64,000 nt of DNA. It comes from Anthoceros angustus (taxonomy: Eukaryota; Streptophyta; Anthocerotopsida; Anthocerotales; Anthocerotaceae). Positions 34,770 through 45,074 of the stretch are shown here, piece by piece. Each line of letters begins with the position of its first letter. Position 1 is the stretch's first letter. The notes under the pieces were generated by a model. It was not told the origin of the DNA. It made no database searches and saw only the letters and a list, made by a program, of their open reading frames with translations. The translations under genes were made by a program, and so were the position numbers. The DNA lies in the NCBI GenBank assembly GCA_010909165.1, contig MU008185.1:682001-746000 (forward strand). Direction: 5' to 3'.

Positions 34770-36233
34770 TTATTTTTTACTTTTACTTTTCTTCTGGCCC
34801 TGCTCTGCATCTGCTTTGCCACCCTTATCTTGAGCTTTACCCTTATCCGATGCCTTGCTTTTCTTGTTCTTCTCCTCTTTTGGGGGTGGTGCAACAACCT
34901 CTATCTTGTTGTCAAAGACATCCAACTCTGTAATCTCACGAAGTACTATGGCAGGATTTGGTACAGGCCATATCGGATCATGACGATAAAGTACATTAGG
35001 ATCATCCTCCACTGGATGTGCTTCATCCATTGCTATTGGTTCTACTTGTTGTGGTTGTGCCTTACTGCAGGGGATGAGTGGGAATGCAAAATGTGGACAC
35101 TCAAATTTACGCCATGATACATCTACCTTACCTAGCATGTCTAACTTTATAGCCAGATCATCTGAACCTGGAATGTTGTATTTTTCTTGCAACTCCTTAT
35201 AGGACTCTGGAAACAAGACAGTCCTAGCTAGTACTATAGCTGGATCTAATGGAAGCCGCATGTCAGCACGCATCCTCTGGAATTTACGTCGTTCTTTAAC
35301 TATTGAATGCAATGTTCCTAGTTGTCTTAGCATGTCTGCTTCCATATCTCGCATCTTAGCCCAAGCAATAATCTTTGCCACTAGACGCTCATGCCATTCA
35401 ATTCGTGCAGGTTCAGGCTCATAATATATGTAAGGATCTCGATGATAGTCTTTATGGTAGTAAGGCCGTACCATACCACAAAAGTTTTTTCTATGCCCAC
35501 CAAGGTCCCAAGGCTTTGTAAATAGTTGCTTGAGCTCAATACCTGCATAATAGCCTGCTTCATATTGATCCGACCACTCCGGCACGACGTCAGTACAACG
35601 GGAGAGCCACCTTGGCCGTTTCCATTTCCTTAAGGGCTTGTCCTCAGAATTGATCATTGCCATAAATGACGGACGATTATGCAACATAGTTATGGGTTGC
35701 CCATCTTCTCCAAAGCTTATAGAAGATCGACCCGCAATGTCCATGAGGTATTGTGATGCACGGCGAACCAATTGCGAGTGTCGAGGATGATCTGTGAGCA
35801 TGTGAGAGGCTCTCGTGGGAATAAAAGATTGCCGACGAGGCTCTCTATTCGGCATGGGATAATTAATCATAGTGGACATTCTTTTAGCCTTTTGGGTCTT
35901 GATTTGCTCTCGATCTAGTTGTTGGTTCATAGCTATAATCTTATGATGCTCCTCGTCCATGACACGCGATTGTCGAACTGCAGCATCAAGCACTTGTACT
36001 TGATGGATGGACCTTCTTACTAGGTTCACCTTTTCCAATTGTCGTTTAGACAATGGTTGGCTTGCTCCTGGAGCTGCCATAGACGAAAGTCTAGAAGGAG
36101 GGCGACTTGCTGTCATCACTGCAACACTGCGAGCTTCAGAGGCTGGCCTACTTCCTGCAGTACCAGGCCGGCTTCCAACGGGAGTGCTCATTGCCCCTGA
36201 ACTTGCTCCTCCACTACGATTTTGAGGAGCCAT
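34770..36233 (-). CDS. Unrecognised 487-aa protein, intronless, Lys-rich C-terminus
   Basis: A single uninterrupted frame starts MAPQNRSGGASS. The N-terminus is Ser/Pro/Arg-rich and basic. A helical stretch follows (LSKRQLEKVNLVRRSIHQVQ ... MNQQLDREQIKTQKAKRM), then a Trp/Tyr/His-rich central region (KWKRPRWLSRCTDVVPEWSD, YYHKDYHRDPYIYYEPEP), another helical region (IIAWAKMRDMEADMLRQLGT) and a tail of short Lys/Ala/Gly blocks. The Lys-rich tail resembles that of the ubiquitin-fold gene at 1.65-3.64 kb. There is no signal peptide or membrane segment. I do not recognise a family. A structural cilium protein is a guess from composition and neighbours. It is divergent from the gene at 36573, with 339 bp between start codons. 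Confidence 0.75.
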   Translation of the reverse strand: MAPQNRSGGASSGAMSTPVGSRPGTAGSRPASEARSVAVMTASRPPSRLSSMAAPGASQPLSKRQLEKVNLVRRSIHQVQVLDAAVRQSRVMDEEHHKIIAMNQQLDREQIKTQKAKRMSTMINYPMPNREPRRQSFIPTRASHMLTDHPRHSQLVRRASQYLMDIAGRSSISFGEDGQPITMLHNRPSFMAMINSEDKPLRKWKRPRWLSRCTDVVPEWSDQYEAGYYAGIELKQLFTKPWDLGGHRKNFCGMVRPYYHKDYHRDPYIYYEPEPARIEWHERLVAKIIAWAKMRDMEADMLRQLGTLHSIVKERRKFQRMRADMRLPLDPAIVLARTVLFPESYKELQEKYNIPGSDDLAIKLDMLGKVDVSWRKFECPHFAFPLIPCSKAQPQQVEPIAMDEAHPVEDDPNVLYRHDPIWPVPNPAIVLREITELDVFDNKIEVVAPPPKEEKNKKSKASDKGKAQDKGGKADAEQGQKKSKSKK

Positions 36234-36572
36234 ATATCTTAATAGCTTCTACTTACTCCTAATTTCATGATGCAAATATCACATCAAGATAGTTAGGAGA
36301 AGCAATGTGTAATCTGTTAGGGCTCCAGTTAGCCCAATGTACACTATCATTCGCTCCTTGAAAAGTAAAAGAACCCCAAATTTACATTGCACTGTTTTGC
36401 AAAATGAGCTACAATGAGATACTTTCTTGGAGTTCTATGATTATGTCTAAGACAACACACTGAATACTAGTGGTCACATATACCCATGACAAATATTGCA
36501 TAGATCACTTGTTGAAGAAAGTCCTTGGCGATAATTGATAATTTTGACGAAATGGGAATTATTGGCTCAAAA
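36234..36572. promoter_or_regulatory. Divergent (bidirectional) promoter interval
   Basis: These 339 bp separate the start codons of two divergent genes, the 487-aa protein on minus and the MGCGGS protein on plus. Both promoters and 5' UTRs must lie here. No consensus element stands out. Confidence 0.5.
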
Positions 36573-36845
36573 ATGGGTTGTGGAGGATCCCCTAAAGTTG
36601 AAGAGCAAGTTGTTGATGTTCCAAAACCGAAGAAAAAGAAAAAAAAAAAAGGAAAAGATAAAGCAGAGGACCTTGAATTACCTCCTCCAAAACCTAAAAC
36701 TGATATGGGTGTGCATACACCTCATGAGCATCAATGTGATGTAGCTCACCTGACAACACCAGCACATACTCATAGCCCATATGACGAAAAGATGGGAGAG
36801 AAGTACCACGAACTTCAAGAACAGAAAGAATTGGATGAGATATAG
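36573..36845 (+). CDS. Small MGCGGS protein with N-myristoylation/palmitoylation-type start (90 aa)
   Basis: I chose the ATG at 36573, not the upstream in-frame ATG at 36525, because MGCGGSP is a textbook myristoylation start with an adjacent Cys for palmitoylation. The chain continues with a Lys run (KPKKKKKKKGKDK), a Pro-rich stretch and a His-rich C-terminal half containing HTHSPYDEKMGEKYHELQEQ. The same layout (MGC-GS, Lys cluster, TDMG, His-rich block, HxxxSPYxEKM-E) appears in the first exon of the adenylate kinase gene at 38470. The two are paralogous or one is a copied exon. Myristoylation predicts attachment to membrane, possibly the ciliary membrane. The partner is unknown. Confidence 0.7.
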   Translation: MGCGGSPKVEEQVVDVPKPKKKKKKKGKDKAEDLELPPPKPKTDMGVHTPHEHQCDVAHLTTPAHTHSPYDEKMGEKYHELQEQKELDEI

Positions 36846-38469
36846 AATTTAAGACAAATGTGTCATACATTTCACAAAAGAGTGAGGTAAATATACATTT
36901 CATGAAATACTTTGAAGGCATGAGAATATACTTGAATTTTGGATAAATCATTTGAGATAAATTATTCATGTGATTAACTTGGGTTTTCCACATATATTTG
37001 AAATCATCTCCAAAGCAATTGCAAAGGAATGAACCAAATGATGTAGTACATGTGTTTCAAAGGAGATTTAATTTTTATTATCTTATGGTTTTGTTGGACA
37101 CAAGCAATTTCAATGGCGAATAGACATTGTCATTGATATAGGAATTTTGTTGACATTGTTATTGGTGTAGAAATTTTTGGTGATATTATAATTGATACAG
37201 GAATTTTGGGTGATACACTATACACTTCTGTGAGAGAGTTATTATCTAGCTACTCAGCACATGTGGGACCAGAAGATGAACATTTATTTATTAAAAAATA
37301 ATATATTATTAAAAATTCAAGATATATAATTATTAATTTTAGAATCATAAAAAGCATGATTGCTTTATAATATCTATTTTATTTTAATAAAATTGATGAA
37401 AAATTATGCAATGGATGGATTCTACAATATGTGTTAGGATATAGTAATAAATTTTGATAGCTTAAAAATGATAGATGTCGATTTTAAAAAATATGTATCA
37501 GATATATAGGAATATTCATATATAATAATAATAATATAAATATATTAAATTAGGGTTCATGAACACAAAGTTGTGACGATTGATGTAAGAGGAGGGTTGT
37601 CTTTCTTTTAGAATAGAACCCTTCACATGTTATCAGGTGAATATTTTAGTATCCAAATGCAACACATCAAGATATATTAAATTGTAAGGAATGAAGCACG
37701 TAATTCCAATATGAACATAGTTTGTGAAAGCATATGCAAGCTACAACAACTTTTGTTGGATTCTTTGAAGGCAATTTGAGATACCATGCCTTGCCTTGAG
37801 GTTTCCGATTAGTGGATGGTGAAGCATCCATTTCCATGCCCATGGACCCATAAAAGAAGAGGTGTGGATGCCTTTACTTACACTGAATGCTTCCTTTGTT
37901 CTTCAGCTAGGAAGCCATAGAGCGGAGGAGGGGGACTTATTTGTGTGTAGGGCTAGCCGCATACAAAATTTATATAGAAGGTGGAAGGGGTCGAAGAGGG
38001 GAGGGGTAGGTGGGTAGGTGACATGAATGAATTCTCCCAGGAAAACGGCGAGAAAAGCAGGAAAATGGAAGAACAAGTCCGGTTCAGGATCCCCAAAAGT
38101 CACTTCATCTCTAGGCGAGCTTTCTTACTCCGATTCCTGGTCAAAGCATGGCGTTTCTTTTGGCATTACCAACCCATCTTTCGCCATACACGGTTGCTAG
38201 GGGGTTCAGATGCAAAGATGGACTCGCAGCGATTCGATCAAGCTCCCAATCACGCCAATGAATAATCAACCTCGCTCAAGCGTTGCCAAATTCAAATTCA
38301 AAAAACAAAAACCCAAGTCTGAATGTGAATGAAGTGCTGCTGCTGTAGTGTAGGAAGGGAGTGTAGGATGATGGGTAGAGAGCATGGGAGTGGGAGATGG
38401 GTGATTGTAGATAGGTAGAGAAGATGCAGCTGTTACCACAAGTGTGATGATCATCACACGCAGTCAAGC
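36846..38469. other. AT-rich intergenic region before the adenylate kinase gene
   Basis: This is mostly AT-rich, with ATATAATAATAATAATATAA-type runs near 37300-37560. The last 500 bp become GC-richer and probably hold the promoter and 5' UTR of the adenylate kinase gene. No gene or element is recognised. Confidence 0.4.
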
Positions 38470-41400
38470 ATGGGCTGTTCAGGATCCAAAACCGTCCAAG
38501 ATGCTTCCCTTCAGACAACAGCTGGCTCGGAGGGGAAAAAGAAATATGGAAAGGCTGGCACCCCACGAGTGCCTCCTGGAATGGGTCCCTCGTTCCCGAC
38601 TCACACGGACATGGGGTGCCCCCCTCTCCCGGACCATTCTCACGACCACTGCAACGCTAGTCACAAGACCCATCCGTCCTCCAACAGCCCATACGGAGAG
38701 AAGATGGTAGAACAACATGAGAAAACGATGCAGGGCCAGCAGGCTGGCCCCGACCTCGAAGGCCGCCCCGATTTCGTGGTGCCCATTCCCCTGCCGCAGC
38801 CCTTCCACCCCAGAATCCTCACCGAGATCTCGCTTCCCCGCCATGTGCCCAGACCCTACCCGCAGCTTGGCAACTACGACCCCATGGCGGCTGCCAAGAG
38901 GTTCTGTCCCCAAGCCCCTTCATGTCCGAACGGGCACTCGGCCCCTTAATGCCCCCTTGGTTCCTTCCTCCCTCCTTCCCTCCCTCCCTCTCTCCCTCCC
39001 TCCTTCCCTCCCTTCCTCCCTCCCTGCCTGCCTTCCTTCCTTCCTTCCTCCCTTCCTTCCTTCTTGCGTATGCCTGCCCCTTCCAAGTTCCCTTCCTTGT
39101 TGCACCGCCACTGACTCCAATCAGCCGTGCTTTGATTTTCTTCGTCTTTGGATGAGTGCAGGAGCAAAAGCAGGAACATGATCCTCTTATTCGGTAAGAA
39201 ATTGCTGCTCCCGCTACCAACTTGGTCCTGGTCCCTGGTCCTTGTCCTGTCAGCCGAGCTCACGCTTCTTTCTTCTTTCTTCTCCCCTGACTTTTCCCTT
39301 TCCACGAGATTGGAAGTTGGCACGCTCGTCGTACGCCTCGCCTCCTGTGACGCTCACACGCTGCAAATTGCTTTCCAGGTGGTCCTGGTTGTGGCAAAGA
39401 GACCTACTCTGCCAAACTAGCGGCAGAGTTTGGGCTCACGAACATTTCCCTCGGAGAGTTGCTGCGTGCTGAAGCGCGCAAGAACAACTCCGAGGGGTTA
39501 GAATGCGAGAAATCCATCAAAGATGGCCAACTGGTGCCATTCTCCGTTGTCATGGGCTTGCTGGAAGCGGCCATATTTGCTGCCCCGAGCAGAAATTTTT
39601 TGATCCAAGGATTTCCCCGCACTGTCGACCAGGCCACGGCCATTCAAGAGGTTGGTTCCTTCCGCTCCCGCTTTCTCGCATCTCCCGCACCTACACATGG
39701 ATGGATGACAGAATGAATGAAAAGAATGAATGACACCTGAGCTTCTTGCAGCTGGGGAAGCCCAAGCTTGCAATATTTCTGGAATGCTCGGCCAAGGAGC
39801 TGGAGAAGCGGCTCCTCAAGCGTGCAAAAGCCAGCGGACGCACTGACGACACTCCGGAGATCATCGCCAAGCGGCTCGAATCCTTCCGCCTGGAAACGCT
39901 GCCTGTGCTGGATTTCTACGCCCAAGACACTTCAACGCCTCTTAAGAAGGTGGGTGTTGGAGGTTTACACAACATTGTCCTCTCTGAGAGAATGCCAAGC
40001 CTGGGCTGCTGACGGATTGTCGGCTTGATTTTGCAGGTGTCCATCGATGGCTTGCTAAAATCGGAAGATAAGATTTACAACGAGCTGTCACAGGCTGTGA
40101 ACAATGTGTTTTTCCCCATGAGCTTGCAGACCACGTTCGTCTTGCTACTAGGTGAGTAAAAATTTCGCTTGCAACTCTGCGCTGCCGCGTGCGCTTTTCT
40201 CCTGCACCCAGTCTGATGGGTGGAAATTGTTGATGGTGCCTCGCAGGCGGGCCAGGCTGTGGGAAGGGGACGCAGTGCGGACTGTTGGTACGTCAAACAT
40301 CTTTTCTCTGTGGAACTAATACATTTGGTCTTGGGGTCGCCGGGTCATGCTTGCCTGTTTTGTGACCACCTCAGCCTGTTTTCGACGAGCTTGTCTTCCA
40401 GGTTGAGGACTTCGGGTTTCATCATTTGTCAACAGGAGACTTGTTGAGGGAGGAAGTGAAAAAGGGCAGTGACATTGGGAAGAAATGCGAGAAGTTGATG
40501 AAAGATGGGAAGCTTGTGCCCCTGTCCATCATCTCTCAGTTACTCCAGAGAGCAATAGTTTCGGCGCAAAGGAAGAGCTTTTTAATCGACGGCATCAAGA
40601 CAGTGGACCAGGCAAAGGAGTTCGACTCCAAGGTTTGAGGCACATACCATTTTTTTGCGCTCCCGCTTTCCAGCTCCTGTCCTCTTTGTCTTACCTTTAT
40701 TAACACCGGCCTCTCAGGTGGGTAAGCCAACGACCGTGATACTCTTGACTTGTTCCCCGGAGGTGATGGAGGAGAGGCTTCTTAAACGAGCCGAGACATC
40801 CGGTCGGTCGGATGACAACCCAAAGACTATAAAGAAGCGGATTGATGGGTTCAACACAGATTCCAAGGTCTTGATTGAGTATTACAAGAAGACCGTACCT
40901 GATGCTTTCTTTGAGGTTAGCTACGGAGCTTTCTTTTTCTCCTCGCCCATTTCTCACTGAAGAGAGCTTGAACGTGGAGTGTCACTGGATGGGTTTCAGG
41001 TTGCTGCTGAGAGATCACAGGGCGATATTTACCAAGAAGTGAGGACCCTTGTCGAAAAGAAAACCAAGAAGACAACCAAAGCGGACAAAATGTAACTATT
41101 GAAGAAACCAGTTGCTGAATGTTGTTTGCTGATAAGACTAGATAGTTTTCAAGTGTGAATGTATGGGATGACCACTGGTGGAGGCAGTGTCATATCCAGA
41201 GTGTTAATGAAAGAGAGTGATGGGAAGTGTACGTAGTAGGGTAACTTTGGAGGTGACGTGTTGGGAACCAAGATGATTTGCGGCTAGTTGAGCGTAGGAA
41301 TACCTCAAATGTTTACTGATCTATTCTCAGCACTAATTCATGCTTCTTTCCCTCACCAGTAACTCCGAGTGAACTTCATATTGTGCATCTCTGCCTTTTC

Positions 41401-43547
41401 TGTCAGGGTATTGCTAGCTGGCATCTGCATTTGCCGTTCCATCTTGCACATCTGGTGTGCTTCATTTTGTGGACAATTCAGATGGTTACAGAGTTTTGGC
41501 TGTCCGTCTGAGTCTGAAGATGTCTAGGGCTTGGTCAGCGCGAACGCTAACAAGGAAAAGGCCTTGGAGGCCGTAAAGAAAAGACAAGGGGGGCGCGACT
41601 CACAGACTATTCTTTTTGTTCTTGGTAAGTCTTGACAGCTTTGGAATCTCCTGGTTTTCTTATCATCTCCTGGTTTATGGTCGTATTTCATGTGTTGGAC
41701 GTTCCCAGGGGGGCCTGGCTGTGGTAAGGGCACACAGTGTGAGCGAATTGTGGCTGATTTTGGGTTCAAACATCTTTCTGCGGGAGATCTGCTAAGGGCG
41801 GAGGTGAAAAAGGGGTCCGAACTTGGACGGAAATGTGAAGCACTAATGAAAGAGGGCAAGCTCGTGCCAGCTGAGGTTACATTGAATATGCTGCAGAAAG
41901 CGATGGCTGGTTCTCGCAATCGTCGGTTTCTCATTGATGGATATCCTCGTGCTGTTGATCAAGCTAAAGCTTTTGAGCAGCAGGTATATTTTCCGTCGGT
42001 TTCTAATCCCTGAGGACTGCCTGACTCATGCACACCTTCCTCACTGCTCGGTGTCGATGGACATGCAGGTGGGACGACCTAGATTGGTCATCTTCTTGGA
42101 TTGTCCCCTAGACACAATGCAACAGAGGCTGATGAAGAGAGGAGAGACTAGCGGGCGGAGTGATGACAATGCCGAGACTATCAAGAAGAGATTCAACACT
42201 TTCCAAGCAGAGTCTCTTCCTGTGGTAGCTTACTATCAGAGTTTAGCATCTGATCTGGTGATGACGGTAAGCGCTTTCACATGTACGCGGACTTTCTGCC
42301 CTGGCAGCACTTTCTTGGGACCACAGCAAAGACGTCACAGTTGAACTTATCGATATTAAAGTGCAGCATCCCGTCAGGTTTCATCGGTTCCGCCGCCAGA
42401 CAAAGTTTATAAAAGCATCAACAGCATGCTGTCTGCACTGAGACCCACTTTTGCCAAGACAGTACCGAAATCAGATCTTTCAATGACTGTTTTCATCCTT
42501 GGTATGCCTGTCACCGTTTTTCTTGCATTAGTTTAAGTGCATCAGATCTTCACCGGAATTCACACGTCAATATAGATCTTTCCCATATCCCATATCCCAT
42601 AGTGTGAGAAGACCGTCAAGACAGATATTACCATATTTCTTATTTCTTGCCAGCATCTACTTTCTGCTGTATGCTTGTTTGCAGGTGGACCCGGCTGTGG
42701 GAAAGGTACGAACTGTGAACGATTGGTATGACAATTCTTCCCCGAAATTCTCCGACCACACTTACCGAACACTTGCTTGACATGACTGAAAGATGATAAG
42801 AAATCATATCCTAGGTGGAGGACTTCGGGTTTGAGCATCTATCAACAGGCGATATGCTTAGGAAGGAGGTTAAATCAGGCTCTGTAATAGGCAAAACCGT
42901 ATCAAAAATCATGGAAGGAGGCCAGCTGGTGCCTATTGAGATTACCATGGAGATGCTGAAATGGGCAATGGTCGGTGCAGAGAACAAGTTTTTCCTTGTT
43001 GATGGCTTCCCAAGAGCTGTTGCCCAGGCCAAACAGTTTGATGCCAAGGTTTTTAGCGGAACTGCATTGAAAACTGCTTGGTCACCAGATTTAGTTGAAC
43101 AGGCAGAGAGTTAAGTTCAAGTGGCGGGGAGAAGTTATGAGTTATCTCAAGCTCTCTGTCTATGCAGCTGGGAAGACCACACCTGGTCATCTACCTCGTG
43201 TGCTCAACTGAAGTGATGCAAGAGCGGTTGCTCGAACGTGGGAAGTCATCTGGGCGTGCAGATGACAATCTGGACACCATCAGGAGCCGACTAGAGACAT
43301 TCCTTGCCGAGTCAAAACCAGTCGTGGATTACTACAAGAGGAAGGCTCCGCAGATTGTGAAAGAGGTGCGAAACAACGCAACCGTGGTTACAGCTTTTCT
43401 CCTCAGCTCTTTGGGCTGAGCGTAAATTGGTGTACGCTGACATGCTATGAGTTGCAGGTCTCGGCGGAAAGAAATGTAGATGAAGTTTATGAAGAAGTTA
43501 AAGCCATAGTTGCGGAGGAGATTGCTCATGGCAAAGTGAAGCATTAA
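38470..43547 (+). CDS. Protein with MGCSGS N-terminus and four tandem adenylate kinase domains (17 exons)
   Basis: Exons: 38470-38900, 39162-39193, 39379-39650, 39752-39949, 40037-40151, 40247-40287, 40402-40632, 40718-40915, 41000-41091, 41539-41624, 41709-41983, 42069-42266, 42378-42501, 42685-42725, 42815-43048, 43168-43365, 43458-43547. All phases agree, giving 951 aa. The first about 145 aa (MGCSGSK start, Lys cluster, His/Pro-rich) resemble the protein at 36573. P-loops start near residues 154, 350, 566 and 765, each followed by an NMP-binding and short-LID region. Adenylate kinases interconvert ATP, ADP and AMP. Repeated AK domains are known in axonemal proteins, so sperm flagellar energy balance is a fair inference. 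Domain 1 has GKET instead of GKGT; domain 2 has DGIKT instead of DGFPR. The join of exons 9 and 10 skips a TAA at 41093; otherwise there are two genes with two domains each. Confidence 0.78.
38953..39066. repeat. CCTT/CCCT polypyrimidine run in intron 1 of the adenylate kinase gene
   Basis: About 110 bp of CTTCCTCCCT-type polypyrimidine sequence lies between exons 1 and 2. Long Gly/Arg/Glu- and Ser/Leu/Pro-rich frames across it are artefacts. Confidence 0.85.
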
Positions 43548-45029
43548 AATGTCTAGGGGGGTACAGGGACGAGCGTCACCCCCTTCTATCCCTGGCGATT
43601 ACGAATAACCCTGGAGGCCAAACCCGCTGTGTTTCACCCCCCATATATGTAGGTAAATATGTTCTGAAAACGTTATATCGAGAGGTATGGAAACTTTGTA
43701 AAATTTGCAGAGATGGACACTTGTTTCATACACGATTTGACGGCCAGCCGTAAAAATCAGGTGGCCAGGTGCGGGGCCCACTGACTCCCTCGTGCAGAGG
43801 GGGCATGACCATGTAGTCCATACCCGCACAATCTGCCGTATCATATGTATATACCTCTGTATGCCACCGGCAACCCGGGTCATGCCAGACCCAACAATGG
43901 CAACCCGGGTCACGCCAAACCCAACAAGGGTTACCCATTTCCCGTTGCGAGTCTCCCAACTTTTGGAGGCAGCGGGCAGCGAACTACACCAAATTTGAGT
44001 CGAAATGTGACGAGTCGCAGGGCCGGGCAGGGCAGGGCAGGCCGGGGCCGGACGCACATGGCTCCAGTCCTGCCAACTCCACGAGGATCCCGACGTCGTT
44101 GGCGCTGCCATGTCTGAGAACATGGGCGCCCGCTCCGGAAAGACGGGCCTCAAACTTGACGCTCCCGCGGAGGCCCGCGCCTCAGTACGGCGCTTCTCAC
44201 GCGCCGTGGGAATCCATGACGAATCTGGTGCCCGCACCCCAGCTACAGTACAGAAGCAGGCAGGCTGCCTTCTCACTGCTGGCAAGACAGACGCCCGCGG
44301 CCCGGCGCGCCAGCCCAGGTTGCAGGCCTGCAGGACGTCCTGACTCCGCTTTCACGCTTCCTCCGCGCCCGGCTTTGTCACGGTGTCGTCGTCGTCGCCC
44401 TGTCGAGTCTGCGATACAGCACTGGGGCAGGCGGACCGTGCGAACGAGTCGCGTCTCATCAGCGATCGAATCATTGTAGCAAAGCACTCAACATTTCCCA
44501 CTGGCGCTGTCACCGGCCGCGGGGGCCGGGCCGGCCCAGGACAGCCTCTCATCACTGTAATCCTGCTTCCATGGAAACTGCCTTCTCCTTCCCGCGGCGG
44601 GAGTCGGGACACACACAGCGCCGTGCCCCTCCACGCGCCGCCTCGCTTGCCCCACCAGCTCGGATTGTTTTGTTGCCAGTGCCACCCCCTTCCCGCCTCC
44701 AGCTGGGCCCCGCCTTGCTCCTCCCGCTCCGCCCGGTCCCAGACTCCCAATCCGCGCTTCTTTGTCTGCTTGCTCCCGCGCCTCGTCCTTCTGCCCGCTG
44801 CACATGCTGGGCGGCTTGATTGCGCCATCTTTGTGGGTGATTCGGGCCATTTGGTGGGCGGTTCGGGCCATTTGGTGGGCAGGTCGGGCGTTTTGAAGGA
44901 AGTGAGGGAGGGAGGGAAGAGGAGAGGAGAGGAGAGGGGAGCTTGGGGGTCTGTGGTGGGCGCGTTGGGTTTTGGAATCTTGGCATCTGCTGCTGGTGGG
45001 GAGTCTGGGGGGGAGTGATCTTGACTGCC
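43548..45029. other. Intergenic and promoter region before the receptor-like kinase
   Basis: A short 3' region of the adenylate kinase gene comes first. Near 43866-43930 a unit CAACCCGGGTCATGCCAGAC plus CCAACAATGG occurs twice. From 44000 the sequence is very GC-rich and CpG-rich. Near 44822-44885 GATTCGGGCCATTTGGTGGG-like units repeat. Long frames on both strands reflect GC content. The kinase promoter and 5' UTR lie at the right end. Confidence 0.5.
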
Positions 45030-45074
45030 ATGAGGGAGCTTCTTGTGGGCGATTGCAGACGGCGTTGGGTGTGA
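45030..45074 (+). promoter_or_regulatory. Upstream ORF abutting the kinase start codon
   Basis: ATG at 45030 opens a 14-codon frame (MRELLVGDCRRRWV) that ends in TGA at 45072-45074. The kinase ATG is the very next codon. If transcribed, ribosomes would terminate directly against the main start, favouring coupled reinitiation or repression. The transcript start is not known, so this is conditional. Confidence 0.5.

Noticed and set aside
38946-39323. Gly/Arg/Glu-rich minus frame near 39 kb
   Set aside because: Produced by the polypyrimidine run in intron 1 of the adenylate kinase gene.
41093-41095. TAA as the true end of a two-domain adenylate kinase
   Set aside because: Not excluded, but AT|GTAACT works as a donor and phase 2 joins exactly to the acceptor at 41538, and no start exon for a second gene is visible. 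Kept as the alternative model.
43599-44871. Frames on both strands of 120-230 aa before the kinase
   Set aside because: Very GC-rich DNA gives few stops; composition is Arg/Ala/Pro noise and nothing resembles a family.
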